The notes below the pieces were generated by a model. That model was not told the origin of the DNA and made no database searches. It worked only from the letters and a program-made list of their open reading frames with translations. 64,000 nucleotides of DNA from JBHELG01 sp046263195. GTDB taxonomy: Bacteria > Actinomycetota > Nitriliruptoria > Nitriliruptorales > JAHWKO01. The DNA lies in assembly GCA_046263195.1 (NCBI GenBank), contig JBHELG010000033.1, positions 45,184-109,183 on the forward strand, given 5' to 3'. Of this stretch, positions 63,501 to 64,000 are shown piece after piece; positions within the stretch are counted from its first letter, which is position 1; each line of letters begins with the position of its first letter. Both the position numbers and the translations under genes were made by a program.

Positions 63501-64000
63501 ACCTGCATCTCTACGTACTCGACTTCGGGGCGGGTGAGCTGCTGCCGTTGGCGAACCTGCCCCACACCGGGGCGGTGGTCGGCGCAACCGAACGCGAGCG
63601 GCAGCTGCGCCTGATCCGCTTTCTGCGTGAGGAGCTGGGCCGGCGGCGGCAGCTGGGGGCGGCACGACTCGACGAGCCTCGGATCGTGCTACTGCTCGAC
63701 GGCTACACGGCCTTCAGGGCCGACTTCGACGACCCCGCCGCGCCTGCGGTGGTCGACGACGTCACGCGCATCGTCGCCGAAGGACCGGAGCTCGGGGTTC
63801 TCACCGTCGTCACCGCCGACCGGGTGGGCGGCGTGCCGACCGCGCTGGCGGCCACGGTGGCCCAGAAATGGCTGTTCCGGCTCGCCGACCCCTACGACTA
63901 CACCGCTTTCGGCGTCAAACCGGGTAGCGTGCCTCCGCTGCCGCCTGGCCGGGCGATAGGGGCGAACACGGGCCGCCTCATCCAGATCGGCAGGCCCACG
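60518..64000 (+). CDS. EccC/EssC-like FtsK-type ATPase of type VII secretion, 3' truncated
   Basis: Open without a stop from the GTG at 60518 to the window end (1,161 codons so far). In order: a ubiquitin-like (YukD-type) domain (about 1-75, VQVVAETPDG...), FHA domain (about 95-165, VIGRDPSAD, SSRHCALEV, RDLGSRNGTWI), a Pro-rich linker, two membrane segments (about 234-272, LLTPLVFGAVMAFVSPYFALF), then FtsK/SpoIIIE ATPases. ATPase 1 is canonical: GGTTGSGKSE (K652), Walker B MVVIDEF (D754, E755), LLATQRPS. ATPase 2 has GLGGSGTTTT (970-979), where the P-loop Lys is Thr, hence degenerate as in many EccC/EssC. This is the export motor expected for the WXG and RHS proteins. Confidence 0.92.
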   Translation, partial: MQVVAETPDGAARDVDVHIRSPDATVADLMDALGYSAGTVARGMAVDGRFLDADLTLGEAGLHDGAVVRPALGLGREDGSRRGGGPVLAVVGGLQAGQLVTLKAGTSVIGRDPSADVVLTSPTVSSRHCALEVDGIGRVIVRDLGSRNGTWIGDKAVFEPRELTAAEILRVGATQLTLLEQLPQDQPLGLDPLRHLSSAGNIPFNRPPPATFPPAPEPLPLPTPPRGQTPTQPFSWAALLTPLVFGAVMAFVSPYFALFALLSPVMLLGNWWESRRRGAKVSRSEAMRYEQEIAAFRERVEFMRRTRAIQLRNELADPAEVLRRAIAPSVRLWERRPGHDDFLRLSAGLGDVPWQPPLAQGERPPEVRKILLELGTLPRVPVPVELSDGGVVGIAGDRDSALALARSLVCQAAVHHGPADLGIAVLTDTEQAGEWDWAKWLPHTRDLGGGDGARLLAGRQADAEALLRGLLEEKENHDNGPILLAVVDAVGLTEGRNAPARAVLRGQAGPVAGIVIAPTVDRLPAVTTTVIELRDAHGAADLRRPQRGQAVYGLLVSGMDTATARDCAVSLARFEDPEVDVPGGSLPARVDLVALLPWDVFDPEAIRARWHAGGDDPGLLAAIGVSEDGTFIVDLVRDGPHGLLGGTTGSGKSELLRTLVMSLALGADPDHLTFVLIDYKGGSAFDECARLPHVVGMVTDLDEHLGARALRCLEAELRHRERVLREAGAPDLRSYLQLPVARTAPLPRLMVVIDEFATLAAELPDFIDALVGIAQRGRSLGVHLLLATQRPSGAVKDNIRANTNLRIALRVQDAADSTDVIGVPSAAQISRAQPGRGYVRLGPGEVVPIQTAIVTGVTREDASPIEVLPFRFGPQPPTPPQSEAEVTEETPSDLNRIVTAVLAAFDADDMRPPRQPWPPPLPTDLPLHPLIESAVLPSGTVPVALADDPDAQAQYPTGWRWEEGNLLLYGLGGSGTTTTLAALALSLAVHSSPDHLHLYVLDFGAGELLPLANLPHTGAVVGATERERQLRLIRFLREELGRRRQLGAARLDEPRIVLLLDGYTAFRADFDDPAAPAVVDDVTRIVAEGPELGVLTVVTADRVGGVPTALAATVAQKWLFRLADPYDYTAFGVKPGSVPPLPPGRAIGANTGRLIQIGRPT

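Overview
The window is high-GC bacterial chromosome, most likely from an actinomycete (Actinomycetota). Two WhiB-family Fe-S regulators, the RidA/small-protein/WhiB/ArsA-ArsA/WhiB/PonA neighbourhood, the DUF2520 gene inside a fol-pan cluster, UdgX, and frequent GTG/TTG starts all point that way. I cannot assign class or genus from sequence alone.

1-18143, + strand: a dense housekeeping block. It holds the 3' part of tilS, then hpt, ftsH, the folate genes folE-folP-folB-folK, a DUF2520 oxidoreductase-like gene, a histone-deacetylase-family hydrolase, panC, panD, nadC, coaX, lysS, a long stretch with no recognisable gene, and clpC closed by a strong hairpin. Folate, pantothenate/CoA and NAD synthesis are grouped together. 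18167-27365: the actinobacterial regulator and envelope cluster, with RidA, a 47-residue protein, WhiB, an NfeD-type membrane protein, two tandem ArsA-like ATPases, a second WhiB, a PASTA-bearing class A penicillin-binding protein and a metallophosphoesterase.

27462-35849: a tRNA-Pro gene followed by a metal-resistance region. arsR-aquaglyceroporin-small ORF-arsC lie divergent from arsM. A ChrA chromate transporter and a DUF454 membrane protein follow, then an HMA metallochaperone, a P1B-type ATPase with an unusual YPC metal site, and a Met-rich membrane-anchored protein. The last operon is preceded by a textbook MerR-type promoter, but no merR gene is in view. 35900-50651: MazG-like, asd-lysC, archease facing rtcB, a phosphoribosyltransferase-hydrolase fusion, a DedA-type fusion, recR, dnaX (no ebfC between them), SRP RNA, udgX and a large LuxR-type regulator. 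50899-53919: accessory genes (frameshifted NmrA-like, FNT transporter, SRPBCC protein) and a hexanucleotide repeat.

54001-64000: a type VII secretion-like polymorphic toxin module. A WXG-motif protein is divergent from an RHS/YD-repeat giant of about 1,660 codons, whose tip is a papain-fold (Tox-PL) toxin. It is followed by an Imm35/YrhB-like immunity gene, a small conserved protein and an EccC/EssC-like FtsK ATPase with ubiquitin-like and FHA domains that runs off the window end. The RHS gene carries two compensating single-base frameshifts as given; a third lies in the NmrA-like gene. All three are in short G-containing contexts, so sequence error is as likely as decay.
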